Positions 35,268-44,889 of a DNA stretch of 64,000 nt are shown piece by piece. How positions within the stretch are numbered: the stretch's first letter is position 1; each line of letters begins with the position of its first letter. The position numbers and the translations under genes are program-made. Source of the stretch: Homalodisca vitripennis (lineage: Eukaryota; Arthropoda; Insecta; Hemiptera; Cicadellidae); contig NW_025776225.1 of assembly GCF_021130785.1 (NCBI RefSeq), positions 124,001 to 188,000 of the forward strand, read 5' to 3'. Under the pieces are notes generated by a model, which saw only the letters and a program-made list of their open reading frames with translations, did no database searches and was not told the DNA's origin.

Positions 35268-36012
35268 ATGAAGCTGTTCAAGTTGACTTCAGAAAGCTCT
35301 AAATTAGTTTTAAACTTGGAACATCCTATTCATTTAGAGGAAGAATCAAATTATTTTATCGGTTTAAGCGGTTTTTATTCTGACAATTTTGTAATAAATA
35401 TTAGTGAAAGTTCTTCTTATTGTATAGGATGTAGTGAGAAGAACATAACAAAATATTATGGTTTAAACAAAGGATATTATACCTTCGATCAAATAAAAAA
35501 TTCCCTTAAAAAATTATCTCAAAACATTCAAACAATCAGATAAATCTTTAAACTTTGACGAAAACAAGTTTGAAATGCAAAAAAAATTATCTCTCTAATA
35601 AAATTCAAATAAAATCAACAGTAAGAATAATGTTTTCAGCAATTATTGTAGATTTGTTAGGGTTTGTTCAAGAAACTATTGAGCCAAATCAGGTATATTT
35701 AGGAAATAAAACGCCAAAATTTAGACCGTTCGATGTAATTGAAGTACATTGTAATCTCGTTGAACCTAGTTTTGAAAATCATACCGAACATTTACACAAA
35801 GAATCTGAAATTTTGTACAATTTTTTTTTCCAAATGTTGCTTATGGATCAAAAATCAGTGAAAAACCGAATGAAATCGATTATATTCCAATTAGAAAAAA
35901 ATATTAAAAGAATTAAAAAATTCGTTCTAACTTAACTATACAAGACTCTGAGGGAAATTTATTAAATAATGAGAGTAAAACAACAATATATTTAAGATTG
36001 TCGAAAGAATGA
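35268..36012 (+). pseudogene. Polinton minor capsid/penton candidate (broken)
   Basis: The N-terminal frame (35268-35543) has MKLFKLTSESSKLVLNLEHP and YFIGLSGFYSDNFVIN. The next frame from 35555 carries DLLGF, RPFDVIEVHCNLVEPSF and KESEILYNFF. A last shifted part ends near 36012 with a DSEGNLL..TIYLRL-like tail. A protein with this order (IGL-GFYSDN, LLGF, DxIEVHCNLVEP, ILY-FFP, D-x-G-N-LL) recurs beside the ATPase and capsid genes in invertebrate Polinton-type elements. The position and beta-rich look suggest a jelly-roll minor capsid or penton-like role, which is an inference. Frame changes lie near 35540, 35590, 35830 and 35925. Confidence 0.5.
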
Positions 36013-36103
36013 TGAATCAAGGGGGGGGAACGAATCGTTCTTACCTTCAAACTTTCAAATAAACACTGTTTTCATTAATGAATCTGGGCTTTATTCTCAA
36101 AAT

Positions 36104-36123
36104 AAAAATTACTAGTTAAATGG
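36104..36123 (+). promoter_or_regulatory. Shared start-site motif, Bro-N gene
   Basis: AAAAATTACTAGTTAAATGG on plus, with the Bro-N start codon at 36120 inside TAAATGG. It repeats the arrangement of the minus-strand genes. Confidence 0.45.
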
Positions 36124-36320
36124 AGACAGTTGTAGATCTAATAAATAATCAACTCAAATTCAATAATACAAAAATTTTTACGATTGTTGACGAAAATAAC
36201 GAAATTTGGTTCAAAGCAAAAGATGTTGCAGAAATTTTAGAATATGAAAACACGAGGCAAGCTATCATAAATAATGTCGATAATGACGATAAAACAACTT
36301 TTGAATGTATAAATTGCAGA
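36120..36320 (+). CDS. Bro-N domain gene, truncated by LINE
   Basis: The first ~65 codons (METVVDLINNQLKFNNTKIF...) match the Bro-N DNA-binding domain of baculovirus repeated ORF proteins. NEIWFKAKDVAEILEYENTR and the following HV/DDKTT-type end of the domain (NVDNDDKTTF) are the clearest motifs. The Met at 36120 follows the shared motif. The open frame runs on to 36515, but from about residue 66 the text is the C-terminus of a LINE ORF2, so the apparent 131-residue fusion protein is an insertion artefact. The original C-terminal part is not found downstream of the LINE. Confidence 0.75.
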
Positions 36321-36798
36321 CGGACTCTATGTTTTTTCAAGTCAAAATGCAATCTCATCAGAGGTAGTGATATACACTCATATGAGACTAGAGGCAGGGA
36401 CAACTACCGAACTGGGAGACACAGGACGGTAGTACATGAGCGCTTGCCTTCTCAGGCAGGAGCTCAGTTTGTCAACAAACTGCCAAAATTTCATAAAAAG
36501 TGCCGCAATGCCTAAGGCATTTAAAACTCGTCTGAAAAGTGCTTTGCTCTCAGAAGCTTTTTACAATACAGACGAGTTTATGGCACATGTTTGGGTGACC
36601 ACATAATTGGCTGACTGACGCTGGTGCTAGAGTGGGAAATTCGAATAAATGAGCAGTAGGATGGATGGAATAAATTGTATGTACGAAAGTAACCTAGATG
36701 TAATGTATGAATCCAAAATTTTAGCTTATTTTCTTCTTTGACATTTGCTATAACATGTACATGTTCTAAAGCAATAAAATTATTATTATTATTATTAA
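36320..36798 (+). mobile_element. 5'-truncated LINE copy inside Bro-N gene
   Basis: Residues such as KSKCNLIRGSDIHSYETRGR and NYRTGRHRTVV are the same family as the plus-strand LINE C-terminus at about 49090-49200. A frame break near 36500 splits the end of the coding part (PKAFKTRLKSAL.. continues). A 3' UTR follows, then AGCAATAAAATTATTATTATT with a (TTA)n tail at 36778-36798. The 5' junction with Bro-N sequence is near 36320. No clear target duplication was seen. Confidence 0.8.
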
Positions 36799-39700
36799 CT
36801 AATTGTAACATACTCTGTTTGGATGCATGTTAACTACATTCAAGCAGTGTTAAAAGTAATAATTAAATCCGTTATGATAATGAAACTACATGAAAAAGAT
36901 GCAACAAATTCTATTATATGAATTTATATGGCTATATATTATGTAAGACAACATACGGGATGACTTTAAGAGTGCGCAAGAAACATTATTTTAAGACCTA
37001 TAAAAAAGAAAAAGATAGACAGAAACTAATTATTTTATTGTTGTCGGATTTCTGGAACCTACACTATATCGAAATTAATGCATTGCTTTACAAGGAAAAA
37101 ACACACACGCACGCATGCAAAGCTAAACAAAACACTCACACTTACACACACACACACACGCACGCACACACACGCACGCATGCCTTAGCGCTCTCGCATA
37201 CATCCGCAACACAATACAGATACAAAAACTCAATGCATTAATTAAGAATGCTCGCACTTGTCCGTCACCACGGTATTCACAAACTACATATGAAATATTA
37301 TCGCAATAATTATCACTCAACAGATCACTCAGAGTAGATAGAAGTGAGTATAGAGTTTCAGTACAATATAATATTACTGTAATATGTTCAGGTTTAAACC
37401 ATATTTTGTAAATAATATTAAAAACTTTCCAAACCGACAATCATTGTATTGACATTTCCTTGTTAATTCCTAAGACGAAAAACACGGACGACACGGGAAA
37501 TAATTCTTATTCCAGACGTGAAAGGAGACGTGTAAACTGACAAAACGACAGACGTGGTGTGTGTGTTTGTGTATGTGTGTGTGTGAGTACATTCATGTGT
37601 TGCCGGCGTTTGCGTTTCCTAGACAGTGATTCGCTTCGAAGGGGACAAACTAAAGTCATACATTATTAATACGTTTTAGTTGGTGATTTACAATGTTAAT
37701 TTCGTGACTGTATAAATATTTTTTTTAAAGCTCAGGTGTTTTATGTAACAACCTACAAATAATGATAAAATTAAATTTAAACCAAAATTCAATTGTATAA
37801 TATCAGCTGCATAAAATAAAATATGATTAGATACACGTACATCAATTAAACTCTTACTTACATTATCTTATCTATCTACTTACTTAAGTATTATAATTTG
37901 GAATTTGGTGAAGGTTCTTTTTACCTAAATGTCCGTCAAAATAATTATTTTAGGCTAGGTGCATAATATTAATAGTTTAGCGAAAAATGATTTGAAATTA
38001 ATTCACATTCAACATAAGTAAGACAGAAAAATCAGTGTCCATTCTAACAAAATGTATATCTTGCTGAAGAAACACAATATTATTTTCGTGTAACATAAAT
38101 AAGATTTAAAATTTATATTTGCACATTAAAAATCGCCTATTTATCATAACCTAGCATGATCATAACCGTAACTGAACCATACATAACCCAGACAAGACTC
38201 CTACACGTACGAATAATACACAACCAGGAAAGTTGTTTCCCTACATATTTTAAACCATAATTTCATACAAATTTTTGTTTATTAAAGTTTGATGTTATAC
38301 GTTACAAAAAGGGTTAAAAACCGCAGTTATACAAGTATGTTCCCGCATGTATTATAGGAAGCAGATTTGTCATTACAATTTCAGATGTTAAAAGATGAAA
38401 GATGTTACAATTATTACACGGGTGAAAGATTTCCGTGCGTTCATGTGTGTACACAGATTTGAACTTTCTGGGCCAGTGAATTCTTTTCAAAGGGTTTTAA
38501 ACAGACTTGGATTAATTAATTTACTGTTGGAATAAATTCCAGGTACCGATTAGCCACATTTAATTTAGATCATTTGAATATTATTACTATTTGAACTACT
38601 ACTACCCTACGTTTATGACTTTATATATAAATTTGATTAATATAATTCGAGTGAATTTGTGAAAATTCTTAGTGCAGCAAGCAAACGACAAGAACACAAA
38701 ACTTAAACAAAATGTCACAGAGAACTGATACAGTTATGTTGGAAACGACTTTTCTAAAATAACAAGAACGTAAGGAATAAAGTAATCACTTTTAAAAATA
38801 TTAATTTTACATGGTAAAATTCACTTATAATAAAGGTCGTACTAGATTTCCTATTTCACATAAATAATAAAAGCTAGATAATAATAAAAAGAAAATTTAT
38901 ATATATATATATATATATAATTTTACAATTATTTACTGATGGGGATGAATTTTTAAGTTAACTATTGTTCTAGAAATCACGTCAAGCCTGATTTTACAAC
39001 TTTCTTATTTATGAATAATGTAAGGAGATATTAAATAATATTAAATACGAGTTTTTATGATAAAAATAATATTACTCATGCAAGTTCAAACTTTATGCCA
39101 CAGGCCTAAACGAATTACTCAACGGTTTATTTGCCACAAACGTGGCTTGCATATGTCACACAATACAGTAATATGTTATTACAATGGTTAAAAAAAAATG
39201 TTTTTTTATTATTACATACACCAAAATAAAACGATTAAGCGCATAGAATAACCCTCATGTAATAATTCACGCTCTATTCAAATTTCCTAAAGTGTACTAT
39301 GAGTTATAAATATAAGTTAGATTTGTATTTACAGGCTTGAATTATCTTGGTATTAATTATTTTCCAGTTGAATTGTGGTAAAATAAATTGGTTGGAGAGT
39401 GCATGAATAAGCTATTGTAATTCCCCTACACGACATCTGATACACTATCACTGAGTCTGGTCTCAGAGTACAGTGTCGTGTTAGATACCGCAGTTGATGT
39501 TATTCGTCTTCCTTTACACTTTTACTTTTAGATCGGTTGTCATCCAGTTCTTGAGTATTACTCAAACTCCACACGTGATCACGGTGTCTGGTCTCAGAGT
39601 GGAGATATGGAGGATCACTCATACTTTAAATTTTTTTCTGATTCTGGTTACTTATTGCATAGTAGATTAAACAATATTAAATCAATCTGCAGTATAATTC

Positions 39701-40179
39701 TTCCAATAAATTTTTGTTGAATGTAGATACCAAACTATAGGGTAACTGTAGAAGAATATGAGTCTCTCTGAATCTAAAAGAGGATTACAAAAACTGCTGA
39801 GTTAGAGCCTGACTTTAAGACCTATCTTCGTAAAACGACAACGATATGAGCCGTTACTCTATAGCAGGAGTGTATCGTGCTAGTTCTGTCCATAAACACG
39901 AGGTCTCCCGCGCTCACCCTATGTCTGGCATTTATCGAACTTGTTCATGCAGAACGTGGATGTCAGGAATTCTCATAGATTAATTCGCTACTTTCTAGTT
40001 TTACATGCACCTACTAACTGGTATTGTAACAAACACACACAGCACATGATATAGATAACGATGATACATTCAGGACGTAAGGGTATCTGATAATTATTCA
40101 TAATCCTGAAAGTGTAATTAATATGAAAACTACCTAATCTTGGATAAAATCTGGCTTCTTACCATAAACCTTTTTATCT
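36799..40179. other. Gene-free DNA with microsatellites
   Basis: Contains (CA)n-type repeats at about 37099-37180, a GT-rich stretch at 37553-37588 and a (TA)n run at about 38898-38920. At 39450-39475 and 39584-39604 there are two copies of a GTCTGGTCTCAGAGT word, 134 bp apart. Open frames of 105-107 codons at 36918-37440 run through the CA repeats and are not convincing genes. Confidence 0.45.
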
Positions 40180-40239
40180 TACCGTTAGCAAAGCATCGAA
40201 CGTTCATTTCTGTTTCTCCGTCTGCCTGTTTTATGTAAG
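40180..40239 (+). repeat. Family A copy 4, left part (split by gypsy)
   Basis: CCGTTAGCAAAGCATCGAAC then TTTCTGTTTCTCCGTCTGCCTG matches family A. It stops at the target duplication GTAAG (40235-40239) and resumes at 44685. Confidence 0.6.
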
Positions 40240-40394
40240 TGTTAAATTACTAAACGTATAAAAATAAGAAATAAACTGTAATCTGCCATAACATTGAATT
40301 GTATTTTCAGAACCACATTTTTTAAAACATAAACAAAAAACATCTGATGGATTAATTATAAAAGGCAAAATTAAATCAATCATATGTATCAATA
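40240..40394 (-). repeat. 3' LTR of gypsy element
   Basis: On minus it starts TATTGATACATATG and ends GTAATTTAACA. It is identical to the other LTR over 155 bp except one base in the TAAAC(G/T)TATA word (G here). Confidence 0.9.
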
Positions 40395-40410
40395 ATTCTC
40401 CCCCCCTAAA
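40395..40410 (-). other. Polypurine tract
   Basis: On minus: TTTAGGGGGGGAGAAT, directly before the 3' LTR, the expected plus-strand primer site. Confidence 0.8.
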
Positions 40411-43261
40411 CTTCACATTTCAATAGCTGGTCAACATGCCTCCTCCAAACACTTCCATCGTCCATTTTAACTTTGTACAGTAGCGAACTTTCTTTTTCCA
40501 TAATTGTTCCAAAACTCCACTTGTATCTTGAGTTGGTGTAATCTCGAGCCTGTACTCTGTCACCCACCTGAAATTGTCTGCGTACGATTCGTGTAACTTC
40601 TTGTGCATTTTTGCTATCTGGTAGTAATAGGCTCAAATGAGTTCGAACACTTCTTCCAAACATTAAGTTGTATGAGTTTGAGCCAGTTGTGTTTGGAGAT
40701 TGTCGAAGTTGCATCAAAAGCCTGTATAATTTTAGCTCAATCTTTCCCCCCTCATCTTCCATTGCCCTCAGTGATTTTTTTACTGTTTGGACATAACGCT
40801 CAGCTTGTCCATTAGACGAAGGATGGTAGGGAGCTGTAGTTTTTGTGTACAACACCATTAGCAGATAAGAACTGGCGAAATATTGTAGATGTAAATTGGC
40901 TTCCATTGTCTGAAACTAAGACCAAAGGAAGGCCGAATGTAGAAAACATTTTTCTTAGCTCCTTCATACACCATTCTGCTGACGTGTTTTTAGTAGGGAT
41001 TACTTCAACCCACTTGGTAAAGGCGTCCACAACAATGAAATACCACTGACCTTGTATCGGGCCAGCAAAATCTATGTGTAATCTCTCCCATGGTCCTTGA
41101 GGGGTCAGCCATGGATGATTCGGTTCTTTTGCAGGTTGATTTTGTTTTAGTCGACATTGTTTACATGTACGTACCATTTGCTCAATATCTCTGTCAATAC
41201 TTTTCCACGTGCAAAAACTTCTAGCAAGGATTTTCATCTTCTCCATGCCTAGATGTCCAACATGTAGTTCATTTAACACTGAGTGTTGTAAAGCTTCTGG
41301 AATCATTATCCTGTAGCCCTTGAATATGCAACCATTTTGTAGTGTTAGTTCGTTGTCGTGGAAACCAAAAGGTTCGACCGTCTCTCCTGTTTCAAGGGCA
41401 TGTAGTACTGGTTGTAAATATTTATCTTGAGCAGTTGTTCTGGATATAAGCATACTGTCAATCTGCAATGAATCAAGTTGATTAAGTTGAAAAAGGCTGC
41501 AATCGTCCACAAAGTTTGTAGTGCTATGTTCAGTAGGAAAACGAGACAAAAAGTCAACGTTGGCATGGTCAGAGGTTCTTCTATATTCAATTGAGTAGTC
41601 AAAACCTGATAAAAAGTGTGCATAATTGAACAGTCTTGTAGCAGATATTGTTGGAAGGGTTTTGGTGGGACTGAATATTGACACTAACGGTTTATGGTCA
41701 GTCACTAAAATGAACTTTCGCCCGTAGCAGTAAGGGAAAAATTTCTTGAGTCCCCAGTAAATACCTGTTGCTTCCTTATCAATTTGACTGTATTTTTGTT
41801 CACATTTGGTCAAAGTGCGTGAGGCAAAACTAATTGGCCTCTCACTTCCATCGCTGTATCGATGTGAAAGACAGGCTCCAAGGCCCACTGGAGACGCATC
41901 GGTTGCAAGCACTAATGGGAGTTCTGGATTGTAGTGGACAAGTACATTGTTACTGGTTATTTCCGACTTAACCTTCTGAAAGCTTTCTTCACATTTTGAA
42001 GTCCACATATAACGGTTGCCTTTCTTCAGTAAATTATTGAGTGGGTGGAGGATTGTTGCAAAATCTTTGATGAACTTGTTGTAATAGTTTGCCAGACCGA
42101 GAAATGTTCTAAGTTCACTTATGTTTTCCGGTCTTTTGCTGTTCATGATAGACAAGACTTTGTCTTTGGTTTTGTGAAGTCCTTGAGCATCAATGACATG
42201 CCCAAGATATTGGATACTCGTTTGAAAAAAACTTGCATTTATCTCGGTTCATCTTTAAGTTATTGTTTCTTAATCGTTCTAGAACTTTACGTAATCTAGC
42301 CAATAATTCTTCAGCTGTTTTACCCTGAACGATAATATCGTCAAAGAAACATTGTACACCAGAAAGTCCCTGCAAGGTTTTGTCCATGAATTGTTGCCAG
42401 AGAGATGGTGCTACCTTCACCCCAAACATCAAACGATTTACTTTGTACATACCTTTATGGGGTGCTGAGTGTCTGCATGTGTGTGCACTTTCTTCGTCCA
42501 TTTTCATGTGGAGGTAAGCATTAGAAATATCCAAGGTACAAAATAATTTTCCTCCGTTCATTTGAGAGAAGATTTCTTCAATCCTGGGTAATGGATGGTT
42601 TTCGTCTTTGATCACCTTGTTTAAAGTCACTTTATAGTCAGCACAAATCCGTGTTTGACCGTTCGGCTTGACAACAGGTACGATGGGGTGTTCCCCAGTC
42701 TGAATGATCTACTTTTGTTATGATTCCACATTCTTCTAGTCTCGTAAGTTCATTTTCTACTTTACTTCTTAGGGAAAACGGTACTTGTCTTGGTTTTACA
42801 AATATTGGCGTCGCGCCATCAGTAAGTCTAAAATGTCCCAGATATTCAGGTATAACACCAATTTTTCCATCAAATAAGTCACTAAATTCACTTAACAAGC
42901 TTCCTAGATTTGAAGTCTGACTCGTTGTAAGACTTTTAATCTCACCCCAATCTAATTTAACTTCTCTCAACCAGTCCCTTCCGAATATGGCGTCAACGTT
43001 TTGATCAATTAGGTAAAGTTTTCCAACAAACTTCTGAGTCTTGTACGTGCATTTAACAAATGTTACTCCTTTCGGTTTTATGGTTTCTCCTGTATAAGTT
43101 CGAAGTTCAATGTTAGTAGAAAATATTTTCTGTGGGATGGCAAGCTTTTTAAACTCGTTGTAAGACATTGTACTAAGAGCTGCACCAGTGTCTAATTCCA
43201 TGGGTAATGTCCTGCCTTCGATGTTGATTGTTAACCATAAATTTGTCATTATTTCTGTCAC
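40406..43261 (-). pseudogene. pol: gypsy pol: protease, RT, RNase H, integrase (frameshifted)
   Basis: Protease (frame 43261-42638) has DTGA at residues 24-27. RT (42630-42190) has LDISNAYL at 33-40 and the catalytic box FFDD at 95-98. RNase H (42155-40812) has Asp86, Glu128, Asp153 and Asp201. Integrase in the same frame has an HHCC zinc site (His298, His301, Cys331, Cys334) and catalytic Asp362 and Asp416. The DDE Glu lies in SSNGQAERY of the last frame (40906-40406), with a basic C-terminal domain to the stop. Frame changes lie near 42675, 42215 (a 7-A run) and 40845 (a 5-A run). No nonsense substitution seen, and all catalytic residues remain. Confidence 0.85.
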
Positions 43262-44502
43262 TAATTACATTAATCTCATATTCATTCTCACTATTCAAGT
43301 CACTTTTGTTTTCAGTTTGATGTTGTCCAGGTTTCATTTGTAATTGAGATTTACTTTGCAAACAAACACTAGCTATGTGTCCAACTTTTCCACATTTTCG
43401 ACAAGTTGCATCTATGAATCTGCAGCTATTAGCACGATGGGAGGGTGAACCACAACGATAGCATTTTCCTTTGAGCTTTTCAATGGCTGAATTTGTTGAA
43501 CGTGGACTAAGTAGAGGTTTTGGCCGAGGTGAGACTCTCTTAGATATGTTTTCTTTATTTGAATGTCTTTGCTGAACCTGATTTAATTCAATGTGTTCAG
43601 TACGTGTTCGGCTAACAGTCATACTTTCTGCTTTGGCAAGCTCTATAGCCGAAGCTATGTTCACAATGTCCTGATAGGTGTGTTTTCTCGCGGTCTTGGA
43701 GTAATTTAGTCCGAATATCTATGTCTTTCAATCCACGAATAAACTGTAACTTGAGAAATAAGTCTGCAACTGATTTACCGCAACCACAATTGAAGTTACA
43801 GTTAATTGTCATCTTCTTGAGAGCCACCGAGAATTCACTAACTGATTCATGTTCTTGTTGAGTCCGTGAAATGAATTTATGCTGCAAGGCCCACTGGCTT
43901 GGTTGCGGGTCGATAAAATCCTTAAGAAGCTGTACCAACTCGTCGTAATCTTTATCTAACGGGTCGTTGGGAGCACAAATATCGTACAGTTGTTGGTGCA
44001 GTTGGGGAGTGAGAGCATGTAGCAATGTGTAAACTTTAGTTTTATCATCAGCTCTTTGATTCTTTAGTTGTAAAAATACTTCTAATCTTCTCACAAAATT
44101 TGAAATGGTTTCATCAGGGTGGTAGGGATTGAAATTTATATTCCCTGAAGTGTAGTTTGAAACCGTACAAACAGCTTCACTTGGAGATGAAGTAGATGTA
44201 ATGTTTGTGTCTTTGAGATTGTGTACCATTTCTTGTAATTTTGTTGTAAGGTTTAAATACTCATCCTCCACATTACATCTGTATTCTATTTCATGTTCTA
44301 AATAGTTTTCATCTGTCAAACAATCAATGCCATTCTGAACCTGCTTGTAACGTTCCCAGTATTCAGTCACAGCCTTGATTTTTATATTTAGTTCGGTTAA
44401 TGTAGGGTTACCTTCAGCAAGTCTTTTGCCCTTTGAAAATTGGCCCTTAATAATAGATCGAGCTTTTTTTAGTTTTTGTAACTCTTCTTCTTCTTTAGTC
44501 AT
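43173..44502 (-). pseudogene. gag: gypsy gag with two zinc knuckles (frameshifted)
   Basis: Starts MTKEEEELQKLKKARSIIKG at 44502, 16 bp inside the primer site. The capsid-like part includes FNPYHPDETISNFVRRLEVF and a QHKFISRTQQEHESVSEF segment typical of Ty3/gypsy gag. A frame change near 43690, at an AAAA run, moves to the nucleocapsid frame (43664-43173). That frame carries two CCHC knuckles at its residues 68-81 (CYRCGSPSHRANSC) and 88-101 (CRKCGKVGHIASVC), which bind genomic RNA. The gag frame overlaps the pol frame by 89 bp, so a programmed frameshift could connect gag to pol. Confidence 0.85.
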
Positions 44503-44517
44503 TTCTCCTTCTTTTTA

Positions 44518-44528
44518 CCTCGTCGCCA
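44518..44528 (-). other. Primer binding site, tRNA-Ser
   Basis: On minus: TGGCGACGAGG, one base inside the 5' LTR. It is complementary to a tRNA 3' end CCTCGTCG plus CCA, which I recall for insect tRNA-Ser(GCT). Confidence 0.75.
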
Positions 44529-44529
44529 C

Positions 44530-44684
44530 TGTTAAATTACTAAACTTATAAAAATAAGAAATAAACTGTAATCTGCCATAACATTGAATTGTATTTTCAG
44601 AACCACATTTTTTAAAACATAAACAAAAAACATCTGATGGATTAATTATAAAAGGCAAAATTAAATCAATCATATGTATCAATA
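44530..44684 (-). repeat. 5' LTR of gypsy element
   Basis: 155 bp, differing from the 3' LTR at a single position. LTRs are identical on insertion, so the element is young. Confidence 0.9.
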
Positions 44685-44889
44685 GTAAGATATCTCTAAA
44701 AAAACCTAACTGATCTATTGGCTTTAAATTTTGCATGAAGCTTCATATCTAAACAGGCAACACTGAGTTCGATGATACTGCATGTTACTCCATGGGATTT
44801 GGTGGCTGAGCATTGCTGAACATTGTTACATTGGTCTTATGGGTTATAATTACAACAATAAAAACAGTAAATAATTTTGTAAACAATTT
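44685..44889 (+). repeat. Family A copy 4, right part
   Basis: Resumes with GTAAG then ATATCTCTAAAAAAACC and GATACTGCATGTTACTCCATGGG, in line with family A at 14098-14200. Confidence 0.6.

Larger units (their letters stand above)
29195..36320. mobile_element. Polinton/Maverick (adintovirus-like) remnant
   Basis: A cluster of virion-type genes typical of Polintons. It has a double-jelly-roll-type major capsid protein, an adenain-like protease, an FtsK/HerA-type packaging ATPase, a PLA2-domain virion protein, a pX-like core protein, a DUF5679-type zinc ribbon and a Bro-N gene. Most lie head-to-tail on minus; two lie divergently on plus. I find no protein-primed type-B DNA polymerase or retroviral-type integrase, and no terminal inverted repeats, so the element is incomplete at one or both ends. 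The right end is cut by a LINE at about 36320. Almost every gene is broken by small indels, yet conserved residues survive. Confidence 0.8.
40240..44684 (-). mobile_element. Ty3/gypsy LTR retrotransposon (Mag-like)
   Basis: A complete-length 4445-bp element on the minus strand. It has two 155-bp LTRs (one difference seen), a 5-bp target duplication GTAAG at 40235-40239 and 44685-44689, and a tRNA-Ser-type primer site. Gag with two CCHC knuckles comes first, then protease, RT, RNase H and integrase, and a G-run polypurine tract. No env frame. Clade assignment to Mag is inferred from the tRNA-Ser primer, the double zinc knuckle and the K02A2.6-like integrase text. Coding is broken in about five places, all small indels. 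Confidence 0.9.

Noticed and set aside
29195..36120. Bacterial or organelle operon
   Set aside because: Gene packing is prokaryote-like, but the families are Polinton/adintovirus types and both flanks are eukaryotic repeats.
36918..37440. Two opposing 105-107 codon frames
   Set aside because: Both run through CA microsatellites and have low-complexity translations such as alternating Thr-His or Cys-Val.
40603..40815. Plus-strand frames within the gypsy element
   Set aside because: They are antisense shadows of integrase; no motif or start context supports them.
40240..44684. Envelope gene (endogenous retrovirus)
   Set aside because: The pol stop lies only about 10 bp before the polypurine tract; there is no room for env.
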